Made by a program: the position numbers and the translations under genes
The notes under the pieces: model-generated
Databases searched by the model: none
What the model was told of the DNA's origin: nothing
What the model saw: only the letters and a program-made list of their open reading frames with translations
Shown: one piece after another, positions 22,001-30,436 of the stretch
How the letters are laid out: every line of letters begins with the position of its first letter
How positions within the stretch are numbered: the stretch's first letter is position 1
Assembly (NCBI GenBank): GCA_944989445.1
Contig: CALYLW010000338.1
Span: 347,525-411,524 of the forward strand
Direction of reading: 5' to 3'
DNA length: 64,000 bases
Source: Ampullaceana balthica
Taxonomy: Eukaryota; Mollusca; Gastropoda; Lymnaeidae

Positions 22001-24492
22001 TGGGATAAGCCGGGTACTTGCCCATATAGCATACATATAAGACGCATTTGTTGTCTGTCGTCTGTCTGGATGTTCCCTATTAACTCAAGATCCAAACAAC
22101 CAAATTAAGTGAAATTTGGTACGTACACGTATACCGGAAAGGTTATTAAACAGTTTCGTTCCTTAAAAATAAGATACTGGGGGCCGGGGGCCCAAAATGT
22201 AGTTTTTCCTAATATGAGCTCTATAAAAAAATAAAAAATTATCATATTTCCCGTGTAGGTAGAAGCATAAAACTTTCGGTAGTTGTTAAGTATCATTTGG
22301 CGATGGTAACAGGTAAAAAAAATTATATAATTTATCACTTACTGGGGGCCAGGGGCCCTATTGTAGTTTTTTTTCCTTATATTTAAAACTGACTCAACAC
22401 TAATTCTTCGAATTCCCGTGAAGGTAGAAGCATGAAACTATGGGAACTTGCTGAATACACTCTTATGACGATAATTGTCGAAAAATAATTTTAAAATATT
22501 CACTCATGGGTGGCCGGGGGCCAAAACCGTTTTTTTTTCCTTATATGGGCTATATAAAACTGAATCAACACTAATTCCTCATCTTTCTTTGTAGGTAGAA
22601 ACATGAACTTTGGAAAGTTGTTGAGTACCCTCGCACGTTGATAGCAGTCGAATAAAAAATTATCACTAACTGGGGGGCTGGGGCCCAAATGTTATACATA
22701 TTAGACGCATTTGTTGTGTGTTATTCTGTTCTCTAATAACTCAAGATCCAGACAACCAAATAACGTGAAATTTGGTACACATACACACAATGACATGAGA
22801 AAGGTTGTTAAACAGGTTTCGTTCCATATATATAAGATGCTGGGGGCCAGGGGCCCAATATGTACTTTTTTCCTTATATGAGCTCTATAAAAAATTATAA
22901 ATATAAAAATTATCCTACTTCCCGTGTAGGTAGAAGCATAAAACTTTTGGTGGTTGTTAAGTATCATTTGGCGATGGTAACAGGTTTAAAAAAATTATAT
23001 AAATTATCACATTATCACTCAGTCTCTTGGGATTGCTGGTATAGACTTGCAGACACCATGCTTTTCTCCTGGACAGTTGTATGTGGCCTGCTCCAGAGTT
23101 GGCAAAGAAGAAAATCTTTTTGTACACACTCCAAATGGAACTGCCAAAAATGTTGTCTATCACATTGCTTTAAGTTAAATGTACCCTTTATTGCATGCAA
23201 ATAAACAGTACTGTACGCTTCTATAGAAAACCTTATTTTAAACTCGGGAAAGCCAGGTCCTTGCCCCTAGTATATATATAAAGAGCAAGAATAAAAAACG
23301 GTACTAAACTTTTATATAATTTTCATAGAGTTTCAGCTACTTTAAAATAGATCATTTTTATTCCAGTTAAATGGAGCTGTCTCAATTAGATGTCCTAGAA
23401 AGATTAAGTAAAAAAGTAAGTCCCATGACCGATGGTCATAGGGGATCCCTAATGTTTCCATTAGAGCTTACTCGGGGCTTGTTTACACCTGGTGGGTGCC
23501 CCGATTCCCTTCCAGGGGTCAGCGGAGGACTTTTTAGCGTATCATTTATATTGTGGCTTTGCGTGGGCTTGATCCCACGCCCCTCAGCTTTGTTATGCGA
23601 GCGCACTATCCATTCTGCTATCCAGAAAGTTTAAGCCAAACATAAATGTTTCCTTCATTCTTGTTTCTTGTAGTGCGCAAACGGAGCGTGTGTAACCAAC
23701 ACCTGGGTGTGCGATGGAGACAATGATTGTAATGACCACTCAGATGAACTCAACTGTGGAAACAGAACTTGCTCCTCAAGCCAATTCTCGTGTGCTAATG
23801 CCAAGTGCATTCCGGCGGGATATCAGGTACTCCATAAATTCAAGCAGCCTTCACCTGGGATAAAATTGCGTACTTCAAAAAACGTTTCAATATAAATAAT
23901 TTCAAATTGTGCTCTTTTGGCTGCTCCATCATTTTGTCTCTCGTTTTGCAATTAAAAATGCTATAAATATGTTTAACCAATGTCACACTTTTACTTAAAG
24001 TACATATTATTTGCCTCCTATCTATGTCAGATTAGTGAGTTCCAAAACAAAATTAACAACTGAATAAACCAAAGCTGTTTGAGTTGTAACAAGTAACGAC
24101 TAGGGATACATTTAAGAGTTCATTTTGAAATACAGTCACCACACGACTTTCCACATAATTACTATGTCATTGATTTCTTTCAGTGTGATAATGATAACGA
24201 TTGTGGTGACGGAAGTGACGAAATAAGCTGTACTTGCCCATCCACCCAGTTTAAATGCCCCAAGGGAAAGTGTATACCTCAAAGTTACAAATGTGACGGA
24301 GACAATGACTGTGGTGATTTTTCGGACGAAGATGACTGTCCTACCATTCACCCTGGTGTGTGCCTGGACTTACTGACCTTTGAGGACTGCTACCGCATGA
24401 ACACCTCGTCCTACCCCATCTGTGACTACTTTGTCGATGCACACAGGTACTGCAGGAAATTCTGTGACGTCTGCAACACGTTGAGAAAGTAA
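11964..24492 (+). CDS. Gene 1: secreted protein, six LDLa domains plus ShK-like domain (325 aa)
   Basis: Spliced model: 11964-12100, 13072-13228, 14207-14314, 14844-14957, 23674-23826, 24184-24492 (978 bp, 326 codons with stop). All borders are GT-AG; phases are 2, 0, 0, 0, 0. Residues 1-20 form a hydrophobic signal peptide (MSRLL then Val/Cys-rich, ending GVQG). LDLa domains are at about 51-85, 89-124, 128-162, 166-200, 205-239 and 241-275. Each has six Cys and an acidic C-terminal loop such as CGDGSDE. A ShK/SXC-like domain at 283-320 has the C-x-D start and C-x3-C-x2-C end. LDLa modules bind Ca2+ and protein or lipoprotein ligands in this family; the partner here is unknown. The product is probably secreted, since no membrane segment follows the signal peptide. 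The first LDLa lacks part of the Ca2+-binding acidic motif (CSGGFDE). Gene 2 is its paralog. Confidence 0.88.
12655..12788 (-). pseudogene. Inverted decayed copy of gene 1 exon 6 in intron 1
   Basis: Read on the minus strand, this segment repeats the end of intron 5 and the first ~90 bp of exon 6 (about 24150-24275), including the acceptor tcattgatttctctcag and the block GGTGACGGAAGTGACGAAAT. Two LDLa cysteines are changed (TGT to CGT and TGT to TGG). An extra T before AAATGCCCC creates a TAA stop. Homology stops shortly after the GGGAAAGTG block. This is a local, inverted partial duplication of the gene, and it is inactive. Confidence 0.85.
13072..13228 (+). CDS. Gene 1 exon 2 (LDLa 1 and start of LDLa 2)
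   Basis: The acceptor is taken at ttttaaag|a, because only this AG joins exon 1 phase 2 to the LDLa frame; the AG four bases later breaks the frame. The exon encodes LDLa 1 (CTADEFAC to QQNC) and the first part of LDLa 2 ([10 protein letters not shown]). The donor is ccca|gtaagt, phase 0. The calcium loop reads DCSGGFDEQ, unlike the other repeats, and the same variant is in gene 2. Confidence 0.85.
13580..14010 (+). pseudogene. Decayed RTE-type LINE 3' ORF fragment (intron 2)
   Basis: In broken plus frames I see [16 protein letters not shown] followed by pieces such as EWN and RWI. Their order and spacing resemble the C-terminal end of the RTE LINE at 47074-53332 (its INTCLRTILRIRW and RRWRWIGHTL stretches). 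Stops and frame shifts are frequent. It is an old, inactive insertion in gene 1 intron 2. Confidence 0.4.
14207..14314 (+). CDS. Gene 1 exon 3 (end of LDLa 2, start of LDLa 3)
   Basis: Acceptor caactgcag, donor taag|gtgtga, phase 0 at both ends, 36 codons. It encodes [10 protein letters not shown] to DGSDEKDC, then CRIGDFK, the N-terminal half of the next domain. Confidence 0.9.
14844..14957 (+). CDS. Gene 1 exon 4 (end of LDLa 3, start of LDLa 4)
   Basis: Acceptor catcttcag, donor cttcac|gtaagt, phase 0-0, 38 codons. It encodes [19 protein letters not shown] to SNC, then CRNGYFH. Gene 2 has no counterpart. It closely resembles the first half of exon 5 ([15 protein letters not shown]), so it probably arose by exon duplication in gene 1 or was lost from gene 2. 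Confidence 0.9.
15179..15262. repeat. (TA)n microsatellite
   Basis: An almost perfect TA run, with one CA interruption, in gene 1 intron 4. Confidence 0.95.
15263..16403. other. Intronic sequence without supported feature
   Basis: This part of gene 1 intron 4 holds no coding segment I can support. Patches such as GCCGAGTACAGAGTACCGA (about 15594) and ATCGGCCGATACC (about 16333) look like fragments of a TIR element, but I could not pair the ends. Confidence 0.4.
16404..17686. mobile_element. TIR element with iterated AGCGAC sub-terminal repeats
   Basis: Both ends carry many copies of a short core (TAGCGAC or CAGCGAC separated by TTCAAAA, GTCAAAA or GTATCAAAA), in inverted orientation to each other (16411-16550 and 17551-17676). 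Perfect 8-bp direct repeats GACTCTTT flank the segment at 16396-16403 and 17687-17694. The outermost inverted bases are GGCA. No transposase frame is seen inside, so it is non-autonomous. An 8-bp duplication is shared by hAT, Merlin and some other groups; the superfamily is not assigned. Confidence 0.65.
17695..18130. other. Intronic sequence with (CT)n tract
   Basis: There is no gene here. A (TC)n run lies at about 18001-18029. The repeated word CCGATATC occurs at about 17711 and 17864-17876, hinting at an old inverted-repeat element. Confidence 0.4.
18130..18540 (+). repeat. Dispersed repeat family, copy in gene 1 intron 4
   Basis: This shares a ~300-bp core with 40090-40380 in the same orientation. 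Common blocks are GCAAAGGGGAGTTAAG, GTGACCAGACCTTTCCCC and AAGGGATTTATAGTCAAAAA. A side block around GTGATGCCATCGAGCTGAAAT also recurs at about 40465, but on the other side of the core. It is non-coding and of unknown class. Confidence 0.7.
18964..19007. repeat. (AT)n microsatellite
   Basis: A perfect AT run directly abutting the CTAG terminus of the next element. Helitrons insert at AT, so this may have been the target. Confidence 0.9.
19008..19353. mobile_element. Two inverted Helitron 3' ends around a (CAA)n tract
   Basis: The right end (about 19320-19353) reads taaacccgggagaagccggg, then tacttgcccctag, before T. It contains a CCGG-rich hairpin (CCCGG/CCGGG) followed by CTAG, a Helitron 3' terminus. 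The left end is its near-perfect inverse starting at 19008. Between them are about 240 bp of CAA/CAG units, with a short TTG stretch before the right end. The long Gln/Thr and Cys/Val frames here are repeat artefacts. The same terminus recurs at about 22000, 23270 and 25363. Confidence 0.7.
20683..21527 (+). repeat. Tandem repeat, five units of about 165-175 bp
   Basis: Units begin near 20683, 20845, 21014, 21191 and 21355 with a G-rich block like ACTGGGGGCCGGGGGCCCAAA. They continue through TATATAAAACTGA, TAGGTAGAAGCATGAAACTT and a TAAATTATCACT-like end. Minus-strand short frames over these units are artefacts. Confidence 0.85.
21528..21948 (-). pseudogene. LINE 3' fragment (non-LTR retrotransposon) in Helitron array
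   Basis: A minus frame at 21906-21640 reads [18 protein letters not shown], then [19 protein letters not shown]. This is the C-terminal domain that follows reverse transcriptase in RTE/CR1-like LINEs (the family motif is K-R-R-K-L-x-W-F-G-H). It runs on to a (TGA)n-like 3' tail at about 21528-21545 (minus strand). It is 5'-truncated, as is common for LINE insertions, and its end interrupts the tandem repeats. Confidence 0.75.
22174..23005 (+). repeat. Second block of the ~170-bp repeat
   Basis: Units start near 22174, 22339, 22501, 22678 (short) and 22838, with the same G-rich header and the GTAGGTAGAAGCAT core as the first block. A copy of the Helitron leader module interrupts the block at 22693-22837. 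Confidence 0.8.
23019..23200 (+). pseudogene. Helitron Pif1 helicase C-terminal relic
   Basis: The plus strand reads [20 protein letters not shown], then VACSRVG, matching the last helicase motif of Helitron Pif1-like proteins ([13 protein letters not shown]). The conserved His is Pro here. A matching relic with His kept lies on the minus strand at 25480-25690. It is too short to be functional. Confidence 0.75.
23420..23634 (-). mobile_element. tRNA-derived SINE (copy 1)
   Basis: On the minus strand the head reads TAGCAGAATGGATAGTGCGC (A-box-like, about 23600-23625), with GGGATCAAGCCC (B-box-like, about 23569-23580) further in. The body (AATGTTTCCATTAGA, GTCAGCGGAGGACTTT) recurs at 55968-56150 in the same orientation. 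It lies in gene 1 intron 4, just before exon 5. Confidence 0.6.
23674..23826 (+). CDS. Gene 1 exon 5 (end of LDLa 4, start of LDLa 5)
   Basis: Acceptor tttcttgtag, donor tatcag|gtactc, phase 0-0, 51 codons. It encodes [19 protein letters not shown] to LNC, then [19 protein letters not shown]. It is the ortholog-like partner of gene 2 exon 4 (58904-59056), which has the same length. Confidence 0.9.
24184..24492 (+). CDS. Gene 1 exon 6 (LDLa 5 end, LDLa 6, ShK-like domain, stop)
   Basis: Acceptor gatttctttcag. It encodes [16 protein letters not shown], LDLa 6 (CPSTQFKC to DEDDC), the linker PTIHPGV and the ShK-like domain ([10 protein letters not shown] to YCRKFCDVC), then NTLRK and TAA. Its 5' part is duplicated in inverted, broken form at 12655-12788. 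Confidence 0.92.
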   Translation, partial: CDNDNDCGDGSDEISCTCPSTQFKCPKGKCIPQSYKCDGDNDCGDFSDEDDCPTIHPGVCLDLLTFEDCYRMNTSSYPICDYFVDAHRYCRKFCDVCNTLRK

Positions 24493-25362
24493 ACGAAAAA
24501 AATGTTGACAGAATGTAATGAAAATATGCAAAACGTCCTGTCATTTATTGAGCAACTTTAAGCATCACTTAACACCAAACAGATGAGATTCTGTGCAGGG
24601 GTGGGGGTGGGCTAAAGCGACCTATTAATTTTGTTCCTCTCTATGGATTTTGGAGGATATTTAATTACAGGGAAATTTTGAAAATATGTTTTTGCAATTT
24701 GCAAGCATGATCATGCATTAAAAGGCATTAATGGAGGTGTTTAATTGTTCATTTCCAGTATTATGATTTAACATTGTGTATGTAGTTATGTTTTATTTTT
24801 ATAAATTGTCAGCTTCAGTAATCTTTAAACTTAAGACTTTAGTTTTTCTCCTTTTTATTAACATGCCTTGTTTTAATAATAATTTTTATCGCTAAATCAT
24901 TTCAGCAGTATATACATTTTGAATAAATTCATAATAAAAATACAATAAGAAGTGTTTTAGGTTATGGCTATAACGGTTAGATGGAGAAACATATGACAGT
25001 TATACAGAGGTACCGAAAGTTACTGAGAGCGAGCTAGGACTTAGTAGCCACATTAAATTTTTTTTTATTGGGTTTCGTTTCCAAAAAAAACCACAAAAAA
25101 ACCAACAAAAAAAAACATTGGTAAACTATGCGGGAAATTAACCTTTCAGTTACGATTAATAAATTATGTTTGTCATATCTCAGACCGGAAAATGTCACAT
25201 CTCATTATGCAATGTTACTATTTTTAGAATAAGCTTTCGTAAAACCACGCATTTCAGCAGAATTGTAGTAGTAATAAACCATTCGCAAAATTTTTTATTA
25301 TAATTCAGTCGTAAAAAGCTTTTGTCTCAATCAAGTAAATTAAATCGACTCATATTAATGAA
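24493..25362. other. Gene 1 3' UTR and spacer
   Basis: No coding frame is seen. It contains the candidate poly(A) signal and A-rich tracts at about 25085-25115. It ends at the CTAG end of a minus-strand Helitron relic. Confidence 0.5.
24922..24927 (+). terminator. Candidate polyadenylation signal, gene 1
   Basis: AATAAA lies 430 bp after the gene 1 stop, with AATAAAA-like words close by. It is the first canonical hexamer I noticed downstream; the real cleavage site is unknown. Confidence 0.4.
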
Positions 25363-26072
25363 CTAGGTGCAAGTACCCGGCTTTCCAGGGTGTAAAATAA
25401 TTTTTTTTTCTGTAGAAGCGTACAAAACTGTTTATTTGCATGCAATAAAAGGGTACATCTATCTTAAAGCAATGTGATAGACAACATTTTTGGCAGTTCC
25501 ATATGGAGTGTGTACAAAAATATTTCCTCTTTGCCCACTCTGGAGCAGACCACATACAACTGCCCATGAGAAAAGCATAGTGTCTGGAAGTCTATACCAG
25601 CAATCGCAAGAGACTTACCCTGTGACTTGTTGATTGCCATGGCAAAGCACAGTTTCAGTTATAAGGGAACGAATGCCTTCTGAGCTTGCTAAACATTTTT
25701 TGTTTAGCAAACGTTTCACCAAAATGCCTCCATGTGGATGCAGAGGGACTCCTTGGACCTCAGACTGGTGGAGGCCAAGGGGGACGTCGGAGTACCTTGG
25801 AACCTGGATCCGGTCCCCCATTTTGAGGGGCACTGAGCAACTTTTGCTTAGTAAAGTTTTCTCTAAAATGTACCCACGGCTCAGAACAGACACATGGAGC
25901 ACTGTTTTTGGCTGGAGGAGGTCACAGTGAGGTTGGGATGGAATGAAACCTGTTTACGAACCCTCCCCGTGTAATTTTGTGTACGTATACCAAATTTCAC
26001 GTTATTTGGTTGTCTGGATCTTGGGTTATAAGGGAACAGACAGACAGACAGACAACAAATGCGTCTTATATA
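25363..26072 (-). mobile_element. Non-autonomous Helitron with Pif1 C-terminal relic
   Basis: On the minus strand the element starts with the leader module (about 26072, ATAAGACGCATTTGTTGTC, then AACGTGAAATTTGGTATAC). It ends at 25363 in CCGGGTACTTGCACCTAG. Inside, about 25690-25480 reads [18 protein letters not shown], then [15 protein letters not shown], the last two helicase motifs of a Helitron Pif1 domain. A frame shift lies just upstream (ITETVLC in another frame). Rep and most of the helicase are missing. Confidence 0.75.
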
Positions 26073-26074
26073 TG

Positions 26075-26078
<4 letters not shown>

Positions 26079-26157
<79 letters not shown>
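26079..26157. repeat. (TA)n microsatellite
   Basis: An almost perfect TA run adjoining the 5' end of the minus-strand Helitron. Confidence 0.95.
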
Positions 26158-26158
<1 letters not shown>

Positions 26159-26159
26159 A

Positions 26160-27104
26160 GATATGATATAGAGATAAATCATCACAGAATACCAGATTTT
26201 TTGTTAATGGATTAAGGAAATTGGTCCAGGAATTTCCGTAAGGAAATGACCGGGACTATAATTGAGTAATGACAAGGGTTGTGAATCTTATATGCTACAG
26301 TTGCAAAAACTAACTTCTAATAACAATTATATTAAAATCTCATAATTTTTATGTTTTGAGATTAACCCATTGAAGTAGTCGAGCTAGATTTCAATATCGC
26401 ATCCTTCTTGGGTTTTTAGAAAAAGCAAGTGTACTTTACTTTAAACATCTCACGATTACACTTTCGGCAAAAAACAACATTTCGAACAACCTGAATTTAG
26501 ATGTGCATTGAATAGCCTGAGCACAAGGTGCTTGTGTAGTTACTGCACTGCAGAATGAGTGATATTTTCTTTAAAGCATTTTACCACATCTGATTTATAG
26601 CGGACTTTATTTATATGTAACTACGGCGTACGTCTAAACTGTGTCTATTTCGTATTCGTGATATTTTAGTTGAAGTTAAGAAGATTGTTTGCAATAATAT
26701 CTACTGCCCTTAATGAGCAGTGTCATGACTTGTCTTAGGTGTATGTTAGATCTGTGGTCTAACGGACGACGTGAAAGTATTGAAAGATAACACGTCTTTA
26801 TTAAATTAAAATGCTAAATTTAAGTTGATCTTTTCACTTCGATGAGAATTGGCCTTTTTGTTGTTGTTGTTATTATTATTGACATTAAGAGCTTGCAAGT
26901 AAATAACAAATGATTCCAAAGTGTGGCAATGGATTAATAATGCTCCTCGTGTACGTAAGACTTTTTCAGAAGCACTTGACCAGTTTTTAGACCAAATTAC
27001 TGGGAACCAGTGATTGCAGGGGTTCTCATTTTCAAACATTAAACCTTTTTTTTCTATTAAATTTGAATTAGAAAAAAGTTTTTTTCAAGAAATAATGCGC
27101 TTGA
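26160..27104. other. Non-genic spacer
   Basis: I see no supported gene. A short (TTG/TTA)n run lies at about 26860-26880. Confidence 0.4.
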
Positions 27105-27253
27105 TAAAGGTTGGTCTACACCTCACAAATGCTCGCGAGCATTTGGCCCAAGCATCACACGAACGCACTATAAAATTCGCCAATAAAATGGTGCGTTCGT
27201 GTGATGCTTGGGCAAATGCTCGCGAGCATTTGTGAGGTGTGGACCAACCTTTA
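27105..27253. mobile_element. Hairpin MITE (near-perfect palindrome)
   Basis: The arm starting TAAAGGTTGGTC is repeated inverted at the other end (GGACCAACCTTTA). The arms run about 60 bp and include the inner palindrome AATGCTCGCGAGCATT in each. Only a short central spacer separates them. Non-coding fold-back element; I could not assign its target duplication. Confidence 0.85.
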
Positions 27254-28030
27254 ATGAGAAAGATTTGCTGTATTTTGGCAAAAATAATAAGATGGATTAA
27301 AAGCCCTTCATAATGAATAATAATTAAAAAAAACATAGGTCTTTATGTGCGATGCGCTATGCAGAATATATATGTTGATTATATATCCTACATAAACAGA
27401 ATCGGCAATAATCTAGCCAAGAAAAACTAATAAGGAAACTTTGCCTTAACAGAAAAAGTACAAAATATATCACGTTCCTGAGATCTAGTTAAGAGTAGAG
27501 TGGCTTGGCATGTCCCTCAGGCTTTTGATGGATGAAGGAAGTTCAGATTTTTCAGTATGCCTCTCTATGTACCACTGCTGGAACTTTTGACAAAAGAATC
27601 CTGGTGTTCGTTGGCAAGTCGGCGCTGATACACATTGAGTTGTTATTTGCTTTGAGCGAAAGAACATTTGAAGAGTTTGTCTTTGCACATTGCCACATAA
27701 GAATAAAACATTTTTTTTTAAAATAGTATTCATTAAGTGATGGGGTTGAGAAATTTTAAGTACTAGATACGACCTGCAGCGTAGCATACGCGGCAGACTT
27801 TCTCATCATAGGTAGTGCAAGGACGGGGAGGGGTGAGAGAACGGACACAAACAGCAGCACGAAGTAATGAAAAAAGCGAGTAAACGTGGAGACATGTGTA
27901 CTGTGTTTGTTGATACCTGCCCCCCACCCTTTACTACCATCCCTTGATTGGCCGACCCTAGCAAGGGTTTGCAATGTTCGCAAAAAGGGGGGAAAACAAC
28001 GGGCAGAAGCAAACATTTTTAAAAATTAAA
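27254..28030. other. Non-genic spacer
   Basis: Short open frames on both strands show no recognisable domain. A block around TGGCCGACCCTAGCAAGGG (about 27951) is echoed at about 28211 (GGTCGACCCCAGCGAGGG), suggesting parts of one repeat flank the tRNA-like segment. Confidence 0.4.
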
Positions 28031-28035
28031 AAAAT

Positions 28036-28108
28036 AAATGTTTCCGCTGTGGCTTGAACCAAGGACTTTCCGCGTTCAAGGTGGAATTGATAACCAGTAC
28101 ACTACGAA
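28036..28108 (-). other. tRNA-like (Val-like) sequence, probably SINE head
   Basis: On the minus strand it reads TTCGTAGTGTACTGGTTATC (A-box region), then GCGGAAAGTCCTTGGTTCAA (B-box), and ends GCGGAAACA, like the 3' half of a tRNA-Val. The 5' acceptor strand does not pair with the 3' end and the anticodon stem has a mismatch. A functional tRNA is therefore unlikely; it is a pseudogene or a SINE head. Confidence 0.45.
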
Positions 28109-28639
28109 TCCAAGTTATTCTGTGAAGGAACAACGCAAGTTACCGCAAGAAAAATTGTCCCCCCCCCTTTTTTTTTCTTTACATCCCGCTACGCTTGCCA
28201 ACAGTGATCGGTCGACCCCAGCGAGGGTCATTCATCATGCTCATTTGCACATACTCCTTTTGTGAAATATATAGAGATGAGTTTCCTCAACATGGCCAGG
28301 CGATGAAATTATGATATTCGATTTTGTTTTCAAATTTTGAATTGTAGGATTTATGTTGTTTCTAATTTCATCATATTGCTAATTGCATAGACCGATTACA
28401 GTCAGGAAATAAATACTTCAAAACATAATTATATTCAATGCCTACGAAATTATTTTTCCTATAAAATAGAATGGTCGCTACAAATACTCTTCCAAACACC
28501 TTTCTCTCCCAGGAACTTTATAGATATCCCCCACTTTTATACTGCAGGTCGCTTTGGTTAATATCGTCATTCTCAATTTAAAAAGAGATACTATAAGGAA
28601 CATCCCTGCTTCTTGTGCTTTTGGAATTCTCATTTCTTA

Positions 28640-29273
28640 TTTGAGGATGGGGTGTGTATCTGGTGTGTTTTGGGATGGGGTGTGTATCTGGTGTGTTTGG
28701 GGATGGGGTGTGTATCTGGTGTGTTTGAGGATGGGGTGTGTATCTGGTGTGTTTGAGGATGGGGTGTGTATCTGGTGTTTGGGGATGGGGTGTGTATCTG
28801 TGTGTTTGAGGATGGGGTGTGTAACTGTGTGTTTGGGGATAGAGTGTGTATCTGTGTGTTTGAGGATGTGGTGTGTATCTGTGTGTTTGGGGATGGGGTG
28901 TGTATCTGTGTGTTTGGGGATGGGGTGTGTATCTGGTGTGTTTGGGGATGGGGTGTGTAACTGTGTGTTTGGGGATGGAGTGTCTATCTGTGTGTTTGGG
29001 GATGGGGTGTATTCTGTGTGTTTGGGGATGGGGTGTGTATCTTTGTGTTTGGGGATGGAGTGTGTATCTGTGTGTTTGAGGATGGGGTGTGTATCTGGTG
29101 TGTTTGGGGATGGGGTGTGTATATGGTGTGTTTGGGGATGGGGTTTGTATCTGGTGTGTTTGGGGATGGTGTGTGTATCTGGTGTGTTTGGGGATGGGTG
29201 TGTATCTGGTGTGTTTGAGGATGGAGTGTGTATCTGGTGTGTTTGGGGATGGGGTGTGTATCTGGTGTGTTGG
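28640..29273. repeat. G/T-rich minisatellite, ~26-28-bp unit
   Basis: About 23 units of the form GGGGATGGGGTGTGTATCTG, with an ending of GTGTGTTT or TGTGTTT. The plus strand is almost free of C outside the ATCTG word. The 241-codon frame rich in Val/Cys/Trp/Gly and the minus Pro/His/Thr frame are both read-through of the repeat. Confidence 0.95.
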
Positions 29274-29274
29274 G

Positions 29275-30246
29275 GTTAATTTCTTGACAAATTATAATGA
29301 CTACTATACTCATGAAGAAAAAAACAACATTCTCCCATTTATTTGATTTATTATACTGGTAATGTTTTTAAATATCCGTTTGGTTCCCCCTAAATACCAA
29401 GCTACTCACCTTTTTCAGTTTCCATGTTGTTGTTTTTTAAATTACCGTAAATTTAAATATTTAGAAATACATTCGAACGTAAATAAAGATTGTTAAAATA
29501 ACGCTACAATAATTAACTATAATTATTGAATGAATTCAAAGTTAAAAGTACAATGGTACAGAGTACAATAGTATGCATTAAGTATCTTAAGGAAAGAGAC
29601 CTAGAAATTGGAAAAATAGGCTTGTTGCAATAAAACTGTTTAAAACTGTAAAAGATTTTTCCTATTTTTTTTAAATGTTAAGGAACCTCTCTTTTTTACT
29701 TTCTTAATCAGTTTGTCATAAAAACATTAAATAATCTGTAACTTAGAAAAAAAATGGATTCCAACAAAAAAAAATTTCTTTAAATTTATCACTTAGTTTT
29801 ACATGAATAGGATAATATATACGGAATAATTTCGTGTCTTGAGGTACTAATGTATGTGTTAATAGTGTTCACTTAAAGTCAGGCAGTCAACTCAAATATT
29901 TAAATGTGTCCTCCTTAAGAATATCCTTGTGTCGCAACTCTTTATTACCTTCTTAACTTTTGTCGTGCAAATGGATAGGGATTAGATATCTTTGTTATAA
30001 GGTGATTTGTGACGAATTTCTCCTTTCTATCAGATATATATCCTAACATTGAAATAACTTCTGGTGCTCTACCACAGTCACATCTATTATATAAAGAATG
30101 TTATAAAACCAAATAGAAAAACATTCAGGATCTATATTATAAATGTAGTTACGTATTTTAAAAATTATATAGCAGAATAAATATAGTTAACTTAGTTTTT
30201 GCTCTAAGTCTAAGATTTTGGCATAAGATTTAAGGATACATCTGAT
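29275..30246. other. Non-genic AT-rich spacer
   Basis: I see nothing supportable here on either strand. Confidence 0.5.
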
Positions 30247-30436
30247 CAGTGGCGTAGCAATGGCTTGGCATTGGGGCAATTGCCAAGGGCGCCGGCCTGC
30301 ACCAGTTCAAAAGGGCGCTGTGAAATCTCTCATTTTTAAATTTGTATTTAAATAAATATTTCACTTTTATCCTCGACAACAAAAAAGTGAATAATTAATT
30401 ATATTTAAATATTTTTTATTTAAACCATTATAATAT

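Larger units (their letters stand above)
19355..23270 (+). mobile_element. Array of Helitron-derived segments in gene 1 intron 4
   Basis: Three copies of a leader module (TACATATAAGACGCAT, then TTGTTGTCTGTC, and later AACGTGAAATTTGGTACAC) start at about 19355, 22030 and 22693. Each leads toward a CCGGG hairpin/CTAG-type Helitron 3' end: degenerate at about 22020, good at 23236-23270. Between are blocks of 165-175-bp tandem repeats and a Pif1 helicase C-terminal relic (23019-23200). A second Helitron family left inverted fragments at 19540-19660. Head-to-tail Helitrons are known to form in this way; the whole array is non-autonomous. Confidence 0.65.

Noticed and set aside
28036..28108. Possible functional tRNA-Val gene on the minus strand
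   Set aside because: The acceptor stem does not pair and the anticodon stem has a mismatch, so it is better explained as a SINE head or pseudogene.
28554..29313. 241-codon Val/Cys/Gly frame and a Pro/His frame on the other strand
   Set aside because: Both are translations of the 26-28-bp minisatellite.
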